64,000 nt of DNA from Nocardia arthritidis (lineage in GTDB: Bacteria; Actinomycetota; Actinomycetes; Mycobacteriales; Mycobacteriaceae): NCBI RefSeq assembly GCF_011801145.1, contig NZ_CP046172.1, positions 744,001 through 808,000 on the forward strand. Direction: 5' to 3'. Of the stretch, positions 28,800-38,740 are shown in pieces (position 1 is the first letter of the stretch; each line of letters starts with the position of its first letter). The position numbers and the translations under genes were made by a program. Below the pieces are notes generated by a model, which was given only the letters and a program-made list of their open reading frames with translations, did not search any database and was not told the DNA's origin.

Positions 28800-29660
28800 T
28801 TACAGGTGCACGAAAGTGAATCCCGCGGCGCGGAGTTTCGGCAGCACCGCGAGCATGCCCGCACCGGTACCGGCCCGTGGGCGGTGCATGTGTGCGAGGG
28901 AAATCGCGCCCGGCGCAGCGGCATTCATATTCTGCTGCACCTGGGCCGAGCTCGCGGTGGCGCCGAAATCAGCGTTGATGCTGAAACCGACCGGGGTTTC
29001 CCCCAATTCGTTGCAGATGCGCACCGCGACATCGTCGTAGTGCGCGGTGCCCGCGCGGAAGAATCGCGGCGGTCTGCCGACAAGTTGGGTCAGGCGTTCG
29101 TGATTGGACCACACCTCGTCGACGGCCTCCTGCACCGACTTGGTGCCGTTGATGCCGTACGCGGCCCGGCCGTTCACCGAAAGCGGCCGGTGCTGCACAC
29201 CGTGATTGGCCAATTCGAACAGCGGATTGCCCATCAGCTGGGCCACCCGCGCCGGATTCGCGTCGATCCACCGCTTGTTCAGGAAGAGTGTCGCCGGAAT
29301 CTGTTGGGTGACAAGGAAATTGATCAACGACTCGTCCATGTCGTTGTTATCCGGCCCACCGCAGGCGTCGAAGGTGATCGCCATCTGCTTGCCGGTGGCA
29401 TTGAAAGAGCTTGTGATGCCCGGCATTTCCATGCCCCACTGCTTCGGCTGTTCGCCGGCGTGCCGGGCGGCGACCGCGGCGGGCCCGTTGGCGTCGTCGA
29501 TCGGTGCGGCCTTCGGCAGACCTGCCCTCGGCTGGGGCGGCTGCGTTGCCGATGTCGGTGCCGACTCGCCGTGAGCGGCAGAGCATCCGGTGAGGACGAA
29601 ACCCGCGGCGAGCGCGGCAGCGCCGAACAACCCCCGGCGCGACAGTTCTCTATCCAGCAT
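28800..29660 (-). CDS. Polysaccharide deacetylase (NodB) lipoprotein
   Basis: 286 residues. A signal with SRRGLFGAAALAAGFVLTGC ends in a lipobox Cys, after a twin-arginine-like RR. The NodB fold shows AITFDACGGPDNND (catalytic and metal Asp), LANHGVQHRPLS (metal His pair in H-x3-H arrangement), RFFRAGTAHYDDVAV and ISLAHMHRP. Such enzymes remove acetyl groups from wall polymers outside the cell using a divalent metal. The target is unknown. ATG 29660 follows AGAGGTACGGGG. It is on the same strand as citA, which starts further upstream. Confidence 0.88.
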   Translation of the reverse strand: MLDRELSRRGLFGAAALAAGFVLTGCSAAHGESAPTSATQPPQPRAGLPKAAPIDDANGPAAVAARHAGEQPKQWGMEMPGITSSFNATGKQMAITFDACGGPDNNDMDESLINFLVTQQIPATLFLNKRWIDANPARVAQLMGNPLFELANHGVQHRPLSVNGRAAYGINGTKSVQEAVDEVWSNHERLTQLVGRPPRFFRAGTAHYDDVAVRICNELGETPVGFSINADFGATASSAQVQQNMNAAAPGAISLAHMHRPRAGTGAGMLAVLPKLRAAGFTFVHL

Positions 29661-29791
29661 TCCCCGTACCTCTGATCTCGACGTTGCGGAGGAATGCTAC
29701 GTCACCGAATCCGCCGATGTGGTCTGGGGCACAGCGTGTTCACGGGCACGGCGTGCCGGATCCGTCCCGGAACCGGCACGCCGGCAACCAC

Positions 29792-30934
29792 TTACGCGTG
29801 CGAAATGGCCGACCAGCCCGCGACGTCCTCCGGCTTGCGCGGGCCGGGCCCGGTGTAGATCGCGGCCGGGCGCACCAGCTTCCCCAGTTGCTTCTGCTCC
29901 AGGATGTGCGCGCACCAACCCGCGGTGCGGCCGCAGGTGAACATCGCGGGCATCATGTGCGCGGGCACCTCGGCGAAATCCAGGATCACCGCGGCCCAGA
30001 ACTCCACATTGGTTTCGATCGCGCGGTCCGGGCGCCGCTCGCGCAGCTCGGCGAGCGCCGCCTGCTCCAGTGCGGCGGCCACCTCGTAGCGCGGGGCGTC
30101 CAACCGCTTCGCGGTGCCGCGCAGCACCCGGGCGCGCGGATCCTCGGCCCGGTACACCCGGTGCCCGAAGCCCATCAGCTTTTCCTTGCGGTCCAGGATG
30201 CCCTTGACCAAAGCCCGTGCGTCGCCGGTCTTTTCGACCTCTTCGATCATCGGCAGCACCCGGGCGGGCGCGCCGCCGTGCAGCGGGCCCGACATCGCGC
30301 CGATCGCGCCGGACAGCGCCGCGGCGACATCGGCGCCCGTCGAGGCGATGACGCGCGAGGTGAAGGTGGACGCGTTCATGCCGTGCTCGGCGGCCGACAC
30401 CCAGTAGGCGTCGATGGCCTCGGTGTGCCGCGGGTCCGGGTCACCCTTCCAGCGGGTCATGAACCGCTCGGTGACCGTGCTGCACTCGTCGATCTTCTTC
30501 TGCGGTACCGCGGGCTGGTAGATGCCGCGCGCGGACTGCGCGACGTAGGACAGCGCCATCACCGAGGCGCGGGCCAGATTCTCCCGCGCGGTCTCGTCGT
30601 CGATATCGAGCAGCGGCTGATAACCCCAGATGGGGGCGAGCATGGCCAGGCCGGCCTGCACGTCGACGCGCACGTCACCGGTGTGCACGGGCAGCGGGAA
30701 CGGCTCGGCGGGCGGCAGGCCGCGGCCGAACTCCCCGTCCACCAGCAGAGCCCACACATCGCCGAAGGTCACCCGATTGCCGACCAGATCCTCGATGTCG
30801 ACGCCGCGGTAACGCAGGGCGCCGCCGTCCTTGTCGGGTTCGGCGATATCGGTGGTGAATGCCACCACACCCTCGAGCCCGCTGACGAAATCGCTTGGTA
30901 CGGATGCTCCTGGCACCGCGGGGCTGGTAGTCAT
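29792..30934 (-). CDS. citA: Citrate synthase 2
   Basis: 380 residues. It condenses oxaloacetate and acetyl-CoA to citrate. Catalytic motifs are GAIGAMSGPLHGGAP (His), [16 protein letters not shown] (His-Arg) and NVEFWAAVILDFAEVP (Asp region). The short form without the N-terminal extension corresponds to Rv0889c CitA; the longer gltA2 lies 3.5 kb away. ATG 30934 follows AAGGAGAG. It is divergent from pdxH. A methylcitrate role is possible, since citrate synthases and 2-methylcitrate synthases are hard to separate by eye. Confidence 0.92.
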   Translation of the reverse strand: MTTSPAVPGASVPSDFVSGLEGVVAFTTDIAEPDKDGGALRYRGVDIEDLVGNRVTFGDVWALLVDGEFGRGLPPAEPFPLPVHTGDVRVDVQAGLAMLAPIWGYQPLLDIDDETARENLARASVMALSYVAQSARGIYQPAVPQKKIDECSTVTERFMTRWKGDPDPRHTEAIDAYWVSAAEHGMNASTFTSRVIASTGADVAAALSGAIGAMSGPLHGGAPARVLPMIEEVEKTGDARALVKGILDRKEKLMGFGHRVYRAEDPRARVLRGTAKRLDAPRYEVAAALEQAALAELRERRPDRAIETNVEFWAAVILDFAEVPAHMMPAMFTCGRTAGWCAHILEQKQLGKLVRPAAIYTGPGPRKPEDVAGWSAISHA

Positions 30935-31057
30935 GTTGTGACTCTCCTTGCACTTCGGGTCGCATGGGTTCTCGTCGATGAGGGATAACGCTTCGCCGAG
31001 CACATGCCGATCGGTTAAAACCTTAGCTTCTTGCTACCGCGGAGTAACGTCTGCCCC

Positions 31058-31786
31058 ATGCGTGACCTGGACAATTCATCTGTCGGTCAAGAAGCGGCAG
31101 AGTTGCCAACGGATGTGGATTTGGCCGCCATGCGGGCCGAGTACGGGAACAACCCGTTCGGCTCCGGCGAGGACACCGACCTCGACGAGAGCTGGCTCGC
31201 GGGCGGTTGGGAGCCGCTGCTGCGGCACTGGATAGAGCAGGCGACGGCGGTCGGCATCGCCGAACCCAATGCCATGGTGCTGGCCACCGTGTCGCTGGCG
31301 GGTGGCACGCCGCGCCCGGTTGCCCGCACGGTGCTGTGCAAGGGTCTCTCACCCGAGGGTGTGACTTTTTACACGAACTACGAATCGGCGAAGGGCACCC
31401 AGTTGGCCGCGGTGCCGTTCGCCGCGGCCACCTTCGTCTGGCCCGCGCTCGGCAGGCAGGTGCACGTGCGCGGCGGGGTGGAGCAGGTGCCGATCGAGAC
31501 CACCACCGTCTACTGGCGGTCCCGGCCGCGGGATTCCCAGCTCGGCGCCTGGGCCTCGCAGCAGTCCCGCCCGATCGGTTCGCGCGCCGAAATGGACCGG
31601 GTGCTGGCCGAGACCACCGCGCGCTTCGCCGATGTCGACGAGATCCCGGTGCCGCCGCACTGGGGCGGCTACCTCCTACGCCCCGACGAGGTCGAGTTCT
31701 GGCAGGGCCGCCGCGGCAGGCTGCACAACCGGATCCGGGTGCGCATCGACGACGGCGCGATGGCCGTCACGCGACTACAGCCGTAA
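31058..31786 (+). CDS. pdxH: Pyridoxamine 5'-phosphate oxidase
   Basis: 242 residues. It oxidises pyridoxamine or pyridoxine phosphate to pyridoxal phosphate using FMN. Family signatures are [59 protein letters not shown] and the C-terminal [14 protein letters not shown] (PLP/FMN-binding). ATG 31058 lies 7 nt after TAACGT with no ribosome site. With serC 3 kb away, this segment has two enzymes of the pyridoxal-phosphate route. A MFS exporter gene follows after 96 nt. Confidence 0.94.
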   Translation: MRDLDNSSVGQEAAELPTDVDLAAMRAEYGNNPFGSGEDTDLDESWLAGGWEPLLRHWIEQATAVGIAEPNAMVLATVSLAGGTPRPVARTVLCKGLSPEGVTFYTNYESAKGTQLAAVPFAAATFVWPALGRQVHVRGGVEQVPIETTTVYWRSRPRDSQLGAWASQQSRPIGSRAEMDRVLAETTARFADVDEIPVPPHWGGYLLRPDEVEFWQGRRGRLHNRIRVRIDDGAMAVTRLQP

Positions 31787-31882
31787 GGAAATCGGCTCTG
31801 GTGAAATAAAATTCACTTCGATACCCGGGGCGTGACTGGTTAATCTCCTGGCCATGTTCACCCCCGCCTGCCGCCTTCCCGG

Positions 31883-33166
31883 ATGAGGATCCTGGCCGAC
31901 ACCACCCCATTGCGTCAGCCGGATTATCGACGCCTGTGGGTCACCGGCATCGTCACCATGGTCGGCGCCCAGATGTCGCTGGTCGCGGCGCCGCAGCAGA
32001 TTTTCCAGATCACCGGCAGCTCCGGCTATGTCGGCCTCGCCGGGCTGTTCGGTCTGGTGCCGCTGATCGTCTTCGGACTGTGGGGCGGCGCGCTCGCCGA
32101 TGTGATGGATCGGCGAAAGCTGTTGCTGCTCACCAGTTTCGGCACCGGCATCACCTCGCTCGCATTCTGGGTGCAGGCCGCGGCGGGGCTGCACAACGTA
32201 TGGGTCGTCCTGGTGCTGCTCGCCGCGCAGCAGGCGTTCTTCGCGGTGAATCAGCCGACGCGCAGCGCGACCATCCCGCGCCTGCTGCCCGCCGACCAGT
32301 TGGCGGCGGCCAATTCGCTCAACATGACGGTGATGCAGTTCGGGTCCATCGCCGGGCCGGTGCTCGCGGGCGCGCTCATCCCGGTGATCGGCCTCTCGAC
32401 GCTGTACCTGCTGGACGCGATCGCGCTACTCGCGACGCTGTGGGCGGTGTGGCGGCTGCCCGCGCTCCCGCCGACCGGCACCGAGCGCAAGGCCGGATTC
32501 CGCACCGTCCTGGACGGTTTCGCGTATCTGGCCACCCAGCGCATCCTGCTCGCCTCGTTCGCGGTGGATCTGATCGCCATGATCTTCGGCATGCCGCGGG
32601 CGCTGTTCCCGCAGATCGCGCGCGAGACCTTCGGCGATCCGGCCACCGGCGGTCTCGCGCTCGGTCTGCTGTTCGCGTCGATGTCGGCGGGTGCGGTGCT
32701 CGGCGGTGTGTTCTCCGGCTGGATTCCCCGGGTGCGGCGGCAGGGGTTGGCCGTCGTGATCTGCATCGCGCTGTGGGGCTGCTCGATGATCGGTTTCGGG
32801 GTGGCCGTCGGGCTCACCGGCGACCTGCTCGGCGTCGGCGCCGGACTGTGGATCGCGCTGGGCTGCTCCGCATTCGGCGGCGCGGTCGACATGGTGTCCT
32901 CGGCGCTGCGGGTCACCATGCTGCAGACGGTCGCCACCGACGAGATGCGTGGGCGGCTGCAGGGGGTGTTCATCGTGGTTGTCGCGGGCGGGCCGCGCAT
33001 CGGTGATGTTGCCCACGGTTTCGCCGCGGCGAGCCTGGGTACCGCTGTTGCTGCGGCGGGTGGTGGTGCGCTCGTTGTGGTCGGCATGGTGCTCGCGGCG
33101 ATAGTCTTTCCGGCGTTCGTTCGGTACCGAGTGGGCCGCGCACATGCCGAAATGGTTCCGCGGTGA
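31883..33166 (+). CDS. MFS transporter, EntS-like exporter type
   Basis: 427 residues, about twelve membrane helices. The start (LRQPDYRRLWVTGIVTMVGA) and the loop GGALADVMDRRKLLLLT are typical of the MFS subgroup that includes EntS, as is FFAVNQPTRSATIPRLLPAD with ALRVTMLQTVATDEMRGRLQ in the second half. Substrates of the group are often siderophores or drugs; none is indicated here. ATG 31883 begins MRILADTTPL. The ribosome site is weak. It lies between pdxH and gltA2 on the same strand. Confidence 0.86.
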   Translation: MRILADTTPLRQPDYRRLWVTGIVTMVGAQMSLVAAPQQIFQITGSSGYVGLAGLFGLVPLIVFGLWGGALADVMDRRKLLLLTSFGTGITSLAFWVQAAAGLHNVWVVLVLLAAQQAFFAVNQPTRSATIPRLLPADQLAAANSLNMTVMQFGSIAGPVLAGALIPVIGLSTLYLLDAIALLATLWAVWRLPALPPTGTERKAGFRTVLDGFAYLATQRILLASFAVDLIAMIFGMPRALFPQIARETFGDPATGGLALGLLFASMSAGAVLGGVFSGWIPRVRRQGLAVVICIALWGCSMIGFGVAVGLTGDLLGVGAGLWIALGCSAFGGAVDMVSSALRVTMLQTVATDEMRGRLQGVFIVVVAGGPRIGDVAHGFAAASLGTAVAAAGGGALVVVGMVLAAIVFPAFVRYRVGRAHAEMVPR

Positions 33167-33343
33167 CCTTGGCGAACACTCGGCAACCAGGAGCGAAACC
33201 TCACCGCAGCGTGTCCCGATTGTGAGCCCGACGAGAGCCACCCTCGATGGTTGGCCCTCTCGGTGAACGGCTAGCGTTGAGGTAAGTGCGTCGGGGCCGA
33301 CCGCGCTCGACGCCTACGGTTCTAGCCTGAGAGGGATCCTTCC

Positions 33344-34660
33344 GTGCCCGCTGAGAACATCATCAACGTCGACGACGACGCCAAGCCGGTCCTTGTCTAT
33401 CCCGGCGGGGAATTCCCCATGACGGTGACCAAGGCCGCCGAGGGCAATGACGGGATCGACCTCGGAAAGCTGCTGGCCAGCACCGGTTACGTCACCTACG
33501 ACCCCGGCTTCATGAACACCGCGCCGACCAAGTCGGCCATCACCTACATCGACGGTGAGGCGGGCATCCTGCGCTACCGCGGATACCCGATCGATCAGCT
33601 CGCCGCCTCCTCCACCTTCATCGAGGTCAGCTACCTGCTGATCTACGGTGAGCTGCCCACCGCGGCCCAGCTCGACGACTTCACCAACCGGATCCGCAGG
33701 CACACCCTGCTGCACGAGGACCTGAAGCGGTTCTTCGACGGTTTCCCGCGCAACGCGCACCCGATGCCGGTCCTGTCCTCCGCGGTGAACGCGCTCTCGG
33801 CGTACTACCAGGACTCGCTGGATCCGCGTGATCCGGAGCAGGTGGAGCTGTCCACCATTCGACTATTGGCCAAGCTGCCCACCATCGCGGCCTACTCGTA
33901 CAAGAAGTCGGTCGGCCAGCCGTTCCTCTACCCGGACAACTCGCTCAGCCTGGTGGAGAACTTCCTGCGAATGACCTTCGGCTTCCCGGCCGAGCCGTAC
34001 GAGGTGGACCCCGAGGTCGCCGCGGCGCTGGACATGCTGCTCATCCTGCACGCCGATCACGAGCAGAACTGCTCGACCTCGACGGTGCGCCTGGTCGGCT
34101 CCTCCGACGCCAACCTGTTCACCTCGGTATCCGGCGGCATCAACGCGCTGTGGGGTCCGCTGCATGGCGGCGCGAACCAGGCGGTGCTGGAGATGCTCGA
34201 CGGCATCAAGGCCAACGGCGGTGACGTCAAGGAGTTCATCCGCAAGGTCAAGAACAAGGAAGACGGGGTGAAGCTGATGGGCTTCGGTCACCGCGTCTAC
34301 CGCAACTACGACCCGCGCGCCGCGATCGCCAAGAAGCACGCCGACGCCATCCTGCGCAAGCTCGGCGGCGACGACGAGCTGTTCGATATCGCGCAGGCGC
34401 TGGAGGAGGCCGCGCTCACCGACGACTACTTCATCGAGCGCCGCCTGTACCCGAACGTCGACTTCTACACCGGCGTCATCTACAAGGCCATGGGCTTCCC
34501 GACCCGGATGTTCACCGTGCTGTTCGCGATGGGCAGGCTGCCCGGCTGGATCGCGCACTGGCGGGAAATGCACAGCGAGCCACTGAAGATCGGTCGTCCG
34601 CGCCAGATCTACACCGGATACGGTGCGCGCGACTACCGTGAGATCGCCAACCGCGATTGA
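33344..34660 (+). CDS. gltA2: Citrate synthase, main TCA type
   Basis: 438 residues with the N-terminal beta extension of gram-negative-type enzymes ([20 protein letters not shown]) and [20 protein letters not shown]. Active-site motifs: [59 protein letters not shown] and [19 protein letters not shown]. This is the principal citrate synthase (Rv0896 type), producing citrate in the cytoplasm. GTG 33344 follows GAGAGGGA. The FKBP gene begins 27 nt after its stop and probably shares the transcript, which ends at the terminator at 35056-35094. Confidence 0.95.
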   Translation: MPAENIINVDDDAKPVLVYPGGEFPMTVTKAAEGNDGIDLGKLLASTGYVTYDPGFMNTAPTKSAITYIDGEAGILRYRGYPIDQLAASSTFIEVSYLLIYGELPTAAQLDDFTNRIRRHTLLHEDLKRFFDGFPRNAHPMPVLSSAVNALSAYYQDSLDPRDPEQVELSTIRLLAKLPTIAAYSYKKSVGQPFLYPDNSLSLVENFLRMTFGFPAEPYEVDPEVAAALDMLLILHADHEQNCSTSTVRLVGSSDANLFTSVSGGINALWGPLHGGANQAVLEMLDGIKANGGDVKEFIRKVKNKEDGVKLMGFGHRVYRNYDPRAAIAKKHADAILRKLGGDDELFDIAQALEEAALTDDYFIERRLYPNVDFYTGVIYKAMGFPTRMFTVLFAMGRLPGWIAHWREMHSEPLKIGRPRQIYTGYGARDYREIANRD

Positions 34661-34687
34661 TAACCCACCTATCGAAGGGGATAGCGA

Positions 34688-35047
34688 ATGACCAAGCCGG
34701 AGATCGAATTCCAGGAGGGCCCCGCGCCCACCGAACTGGTGATCAAGGATCTCACGGTCGGTGAGGGCAAGGAAGCGGTGCCGGGCGGCACCGTCGAGGT
34801 GCATTATGTGGGCGTCGAATTCGACTCGGGCGAGCAGTTCGACTCCTCCTGGGACCGTGGCGAATCCATCACCTTCCCGCTGAGCAACCTGATCCAGGGC
34901 TGGAAGGACGGCATTCCCGGCATGAAGGTCGGCGGCCGTCGTCAGCTGACCATTCCGCCGGAGCTGGCCTACGGCCCGGCGGGTTCGGGGCACCGGCTGT
35001 CGGGCAAGACGCTGGTGTTCATCATCGATCTGCTGAACGCCAACTGA
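34688..35047 (+). CDS. FKBP-type peptidyl-prolyl isomerase
   Basis: 119 residues without a signal peptide. It is a single FKBP domain: [40 protein letters not shown] and [19 protein letters not shown]. These carry the aromatic and hydrophobic residues of the active site (Tyr, Phe, Asp, Ile, Trp, Tyr). It speeds cis-trans isomerisation at proline in the cytoplasm. ATG 34688 follows AAGGGGATAGCG. It is downstream of gltA2 and followed by a strong terminator. Confidence 0.94.
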   Translation: MTKPEIEFQEGPAPTELVIKDLTVGEGKEAVPGGTVEVHYVGVEFDSGEQFDSSWDRGESITFPLSNLIQGWKDGIPGMKVGGRRQLTIPPELAYGPAGSGHRLSGKTLVFIIDLLNAN

Positions 35048-35055
35048 AAGCTGTT

Positions 35056-35094
35056 GCCGCAGCCCGGGTTTCGGACCCGGGCTGCGGCTTTTTT
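35056..35094 (+). terminator. Intrinsic terminator after FKBP
   Basis: GCCGCAGCCCGGGT (35056-35069) pairs perfectly with ACCCGGGCTGCGGC (35075-35088) around loop TTCGG, followed by six T residues (35089-35094). This is the most classical terminator in the window. Confidence 0.93.
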
Positions 35095-35245
35095 CATGGC
35101 TGCCGCATTTTTCATGCCTGTGGCATGGTTTCGGCTGTGTATATCTGTGCCTGCGGCGTCGAGGCCGGTACGGGCGGGTTCCGTTGTCAGCGGCGAGGTT
35201 TCGTCGGCTGCCTTGAATGTCGGGCTGCTTTGAACAGCGAACAAC

Positions 35246-36409
35246 TCAGCCGCGGACGATTTCGACGGGGTCGGTGAGCGCGGCGGCGATGGCCGATTGC
35301 TGGCCGGAGCTGCGCTGCGGGAGCGCGGCGACCGCCTTGTCGGTTTGCGTGCTCAAATTGCCGACGACGCCCTGCAATTGAGTGACACCCTGGGTGAGTT
35401 GGCTGATGGCACTGGTCAATTGGGCTCCGCCCTGCTCGGCGAGCTGGGGGAGACCCTCGGCGAGTTTCGCGCCCTGCTGCAATTGGTCACTGGCGCTTTG
35501 CAATTTGCCGACAACGGTGCGCAGCAGGGTGCCGAGGTCGGTATCAGGGTCGACCGAGGCGCCCACCAGATCGCCGAGGCCGGTCAGCTGCGAGCCCGCC
35601 TGGCTCGAAATATCGCGCAGCCCTTGGAGTTTGGCAATGACGCCGGTGAGCGTCGGATCGCCCGCGAAGGGCAGGCCCTTCAGCAGCGGCAGAACTTGGT
35701 CGAGCCCGGTGGTGACGGCGCCTGCGGTCTGCGACACCTGATTGATGGTGACACCGGTCGAGCCGAGCGCGTCGGCGAGCTGATTCGCCTGCGCGGCCGC
35801 GCCGCTCACCGTGTTGTTCAGCAGCGTGATCGCCGAAGTCAATTGCGCGGCACCGCTTTTCGCGAAGTCCAGGAAGCCGAGCATTTGATCGGCGCCGGAG
35901 CTGAACTGATCGGCGCCCGCGGCCGCGGCCTTCACCCCCATGTTGAGCAGTTGGGCGGTGAACTGCACCTGCGTCATCTGGGTGCGCGCCTGGGCCGCGG
36001 CGCTGAGTGCCGCGTCGACGCCCGCCGCGCCGATCCGGTGCTGTACCTCGGTCACCGCGCCGTTCACGAGGTCGCGGTCCGCGCCCTTATGCGTGTTCAC
36101 GGTGACCTTGGCCCGCTTGGGATCCGGTCCGGCGAGTGTGCCCATGGATGTGGTGAGGTCGTCGGGCAGCGTGATGACCGCGGCGTAGTCCTTGATATCC
36201 GCTTCGCCCGGTTTCGCGGCCGTCCAGTCGTAGCCGCCCGCATCCTGCAAGGCCTGCACGACCTTCGCTCCGGTTGGTCCCTTGTCCGCGTTGACGAGCG
36301 CGATACCCGTCGGCGTGTCGGAACGCCCGCAGGCGACGATGCCGGCGGCAATCGTGCCGGCGGCGACGAAAATGGCCAGAAGTCCCCAGCGGGTCCGTTT
36401 TTCGATCAC
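35246..36409 (-). CDS. YhgE/Pip-like N-terminal domain lipoprotein
   Basis: 387 residues. The start (IEKRTRWGLLAIFVAAGTIA) leads to GIVAC, a plausible lipobox. The mature part begins IALVNADKGPTGAKVVQAL and continues YAAVITLPDDLTTSMGTLAG, the pattern of the extracellular part of YhgE/Pip proteins. Residues 135-370 are helical and Gln/Ala/Leu-rich with repeats such as QLTSAISQLTQGVTQLQG. YhgE proteins normally have a C-terminal ABC-2-like membrane domain; it is missing here, so the protein may be a free surface tether or partner of another membrane protein. GTG 36409 is chosen; GTG 36457 gives extra non-signal residues. Confidence 0.75.
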   Translation of the reverse strand: MIEKRTRWGLLAIFVAAGTIAAGIVACGRSDTPTGIALVNADKGPTGAKVVQALQDAGGYDWTAAKPGEADIKDYAAVITLPDDLTTSMGTLAGPDPKRAKVTVNTHKGADRDLVNGAVTEVQHRIGAAGVDAALSAAAQARTQMTQVQFTAQLLNMGVKAAAAGADQFSSGADQMLGFLDFAKSGAAQLTSAITLLNNTVSGAAAQANQLADALGSTGVTINQVSQTAGAVTTGLDQVLPLLKGLPFAGDPTLTGVIAKLQGLRDISSQAGSQLTGLGDLVGASVDPDTDLGTLLRTVVGKLQSASDQLQQGAKLAEGLPQLAEQGGAQLTSAISQLTQGVTQLQGVVGNLSTQTDKAVAALPQRSSGQQSAIAAALTDPVEIVRG

Positions 36410-36489
36410 GCGAACAGACCCTAAGGTCCACAGGTTACCCGGCCATGGCTGCTTCATAAGAATTTGCTATGGGTGCTGTTTATCGATAT

Positions 36490-36620
36490 CGATCGAAGTG
36501 AAGATCGACCGAAGTCCCAGCGATATCGCTCGAAGTCCAGCTACGTCGTTCGAAGTCCCAGCTACGTCGTTCGAAGTCCAGCTATGTCGTTTGCGGCCAG
36601 AGATATCGCTCGCAGCCCAG
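36490..36620. repeat. Helically phased 20-21 bp tandem repeat
   Basis: CGAAGTCC(C)AG recurs at 36510, 36531, 36551 and 36572, followed by degenerate copies near 36592 and 36611; a partial copy starts at 36494. Spacing alternates 21, 20, 21, 20 nt. The full unit is about TCGNTCGAAGTCCCAGCTACG, and each strong copy has a TTCGAA- or TCGA-type palindromic core. It lies just after the prrB stop and upstream of the YhgE-like gene. The unequal spacing shows it is not coding. Confidence 0.85.
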
Positions 36621-36621
36621 C

Positions 36622-37989
36622 CTATTTGTTCCAATGCGTGTTCCGGGCGGGCAAATGCAGCACCAAGCGCACGCCGCCCAGCGTGCCGTCATCGAAATAC
36701 GCTCGCCCGCCGTGTAATTGGGCCTGTTGGGCGACCAATGCCAGCCCGAGTCCCGATCCGCCCTTGCTCGCTTGGCTGCCGCGGAAGAAACGATCGAATA
36801 CCGCCTCCCGCTCCTCGATCGGGATGCCGCGGCCATTGTCGTCGATCGAGATGATGATGTGCCCGTCCGAGGCGCGGTGTGCGGAAACCAGTGCCTGCGT
36901 TGCCCTTCCGTGTTTGACCGAATTGGTGAGCGCGTTGTCGACGGCGAGCCGCAGCCCGGCGGGCAGCCCACGGGTGACCAGTTCGGCGTCGCAGTCGATG
37001 CGCACGGTCAGATCCGGATAGTGCCGCATGGCGTCGTGTGCCGCCTGATCGCACAGATCACCGACGTCGGTGTCGACATGATCGCGCTCGTTGGTGAGGT
37101 CACCGGTGGCCAGTCGTTCCAGCGCGGCCAGCGTGCTCTCCACCCGGCCCTGGCTGCGTTGCAGGTCGGCGAGGATTTCCGCGCGCTGGGTCTCGTCCAG
37201 GTCCAGGGTGCGCAGCACCTCGAGGTCGGTGCGCATGGCGGTGAGCGGGGTGCGCAGTTCGTGCGCGGAGACGGCGGCGAAATCGCGCGCGGTGTCCAGG
37301 GCGGCGGCGGTTTCGGTCTGTGCCTGATCGACCCGCTCCAGCATGGTGTTCACCGCCTGGGCCAACTGCTCGGCCTCGCGCACACCCGAACCGTCGATCG
37401 GCGGCTGTGGATTGTCCGGATCGCGATAGCCGCTGCGCGCACCGACCTGCTTGGACAGGTGCACCATCGGGCGCACCGCGCGCCCGGCCAGCAGCCAGCC
37501 GAGCGCGGCGGCGGCGGCGATCGACGCCAGCGCCCCGAACAACACCCAACGTTGTTGCTGCGCGGTGGTTTTCGCCGCATCCGTGAACGGAATGCCGAGC
37601 GATACCACCTGCCCCGGCTGCTGATTCTCGGTGGTGGTGAGGATCCGATACGGGATGCCGTGCACCGTCACCGTGCGCGAACCCGTTGGCAGATCGGGCA
37701 TTTGGGTCGGGGTGCTGGCGACGACGTCGCCGTCCCGGCGCACGGTGAGCGCCAGATCGTTGTTCAGCCCTGTGAGCCCGATGGCGGTCACCGCGATCAC
37801 CGGTTGCAGCAGCACGATGCGCGAGGCCACCTTCAACTGCTGATCGGACTGCTGCACGTTGATCTTCTCGATCACCTGCACGCTGAGCAGGCTGATCAGC
37901 GAAACGATGATCACCGCACCCGCCGCCGCGGCCCCCGCCACCCGCGTGCGCAGCGAAAAGGTCCGACGCCGACGGGGTTTCGCGGTCAT
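36622..37989 (-). CDS. prrB: Sensor histidine kinase PrrB-like
   Basis: 455 residues. Two membrane helices (about residues 16-38 and 148-168) flank an extracytoplasmic domain of about 105 residues; a HAMP region and dimerisation domain with His243 in [16 protein letters not shown] follow. The ATPase domain shows the N box ([14 protein letters not shown]), G1 (DDNGRGIP) and G2 ([10 protein letters not shown]). The start ATG 37989 overlaps the prrA stop (ATGA), so the pair is translationally coupled. Order and type match Rv0902c/Rv0903c. In mycobacteria PrrAB affects early intracellular adaptation and respiration. A phased repeat follows the stop codon. Confidence 0.92.
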   Translation of the reverse strand: MTAKPRRRRTFSLRTRVAGAAAAGAVIIVSLISLLSVQVIEKINVQQSDQQLKVASRIVLLQPVIAVTAIGLTGLNNDLALTVRRDGDVVASTPTQMPDLPTGSRTVTVHGIPYRILTTTENQQPGQVVSLGIPFTDAAKTTAQQQRWVLFGALASIAAAAALGWLLAGRAVRPMVHLSKQVGARSGYRDPDNPQPPIDGSGVREAEQLAQAVNTMLERVDQAQTETAAALDTARDFAAVSAHELRTPLTAMRTDLEVLRTLDLDETQRAEILADLQRSQGRVESTLAALERLATGDLTNERDHVDTDVGDLCDQAAHDAMRHYPDLTVRIDCDAELVTRGLPAGLRLAVDNALTNSVKHGRATQALVSAHRASDGHIIISIDDNGRGIPIEEREAVFDRFFRGSQASKGGSGLGLALVAQQAQLHGGRAYFDDGTLGGVRLVLHLPARNTHWNK

Positions 37990-38702
37990 TTCGGGGCTCG
38001 GAGGACGAATCCCACCCCGCGAATGGTGTGCAGCAGCCGCGGCGTGCCGTCCACTTCCAGCTTGCGCCGCAGATACCCGACGAATACGTCGACCACATTG
38101 GTGTCGGCGGCGAAATCGTAGCCCCACACCAGTTCCAGCAGGCGTTCCCGGCTCAGCACGACGCCGACATTGCGGGCCAGCGTGGACAGCAGCTCGAATT
38201 CCCTTTTGGTGAGCTCGATTTCGTGCCCGTTGAGCAGCGCGCGATAGCCGGCGACGTCGACTTCCAACGGGCCCACCGTGATCGCGCCCGGCGTCGCGGG
38301 TGCGGGCGCATCGGTCTTGCGGCGCAACAGCGCCCGGATCCGGGCCACCAACTCGGCCAGCACGAACGGTTTGACCAGATAGTCGTCGGCCCCGTACTCG
38401 AGCCCGGCGATGCGATCGTCCACCGACGCGCGGGCGCTGAGCACACAGATCGGCACCTCGTTGCCCATGGCGCGCAGCGCGGTCACCACACCGGCGCCGT
38501 CGAGCACCGGCATATTCATATCGAGCACGATCGCATCGGGCGCATGCTCGTTCACGCTGCGCAACGCGGCCGCGCCGTCCCTGGCCACCAATACCTGGAA
38601 GCCGGACAGCCGCAGCCCTCGCTCGACCGAGGCGAGCACGTCCTCGTCGTCGTCGACGACGAGGACGGTCGGGTTCCCAGGACGCTCTGCCACGTCAGTC
38701 AT
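37986..38702 (-). CDS. prrA: Response regulator PrrA-like
   Basis: 238 residues, OmpR/PhoB class. Receiver domain: acidic pocket VVDDDEDV (residues 16-23), phosphorylation site Asp61 in AIVLDMNMP, Lys in [10 protein letters not shown]. The C-terminal winged helix ([20 protein letters not shown] and [16 protein letters not shown]) binds DNA. It is partnered with prrB by an ATGA overlap. ATG 38702 is chosen, with GTG 38720 as alternative. The gap to the upstream hemophore gene is only 38 nt, so prrA may be transcribed from the hemophore promoter. Confidence 0.93.
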   Translation of the reverse strand: MTDVAERPGNPTVLVVDDDEDVLASVERGLRLSGFQVLVARDGAAALRSVNEHAPDAIVLDMNMPVLDGAGVVTALRAMGNEVPICVLSARASVDDRIAGLEYGADDYLVKPFVLAELVARIRALLRRKTDAPAPATPGAITVGPLEVDVAGYRALLNGHEIELTKREFELLSTLARNVGVVLSRERLLELVWGYDFAADTNVVDVFVGYLRRKLEVDGTPRLLHTIRGVGFVLRAPK

Positions 38703-38740
38703 TCTGCCGTCACCGCGCACCCGGATCGGTCAAGCGCCGC

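Noticed and set aside
36490..36620. Repeat considered as CRISPR or tRNA-like TTCGAA arms
   Set aside because: No spacers between units and no acceptor or anticodon stem; TTCGAA is part of the repeat only.
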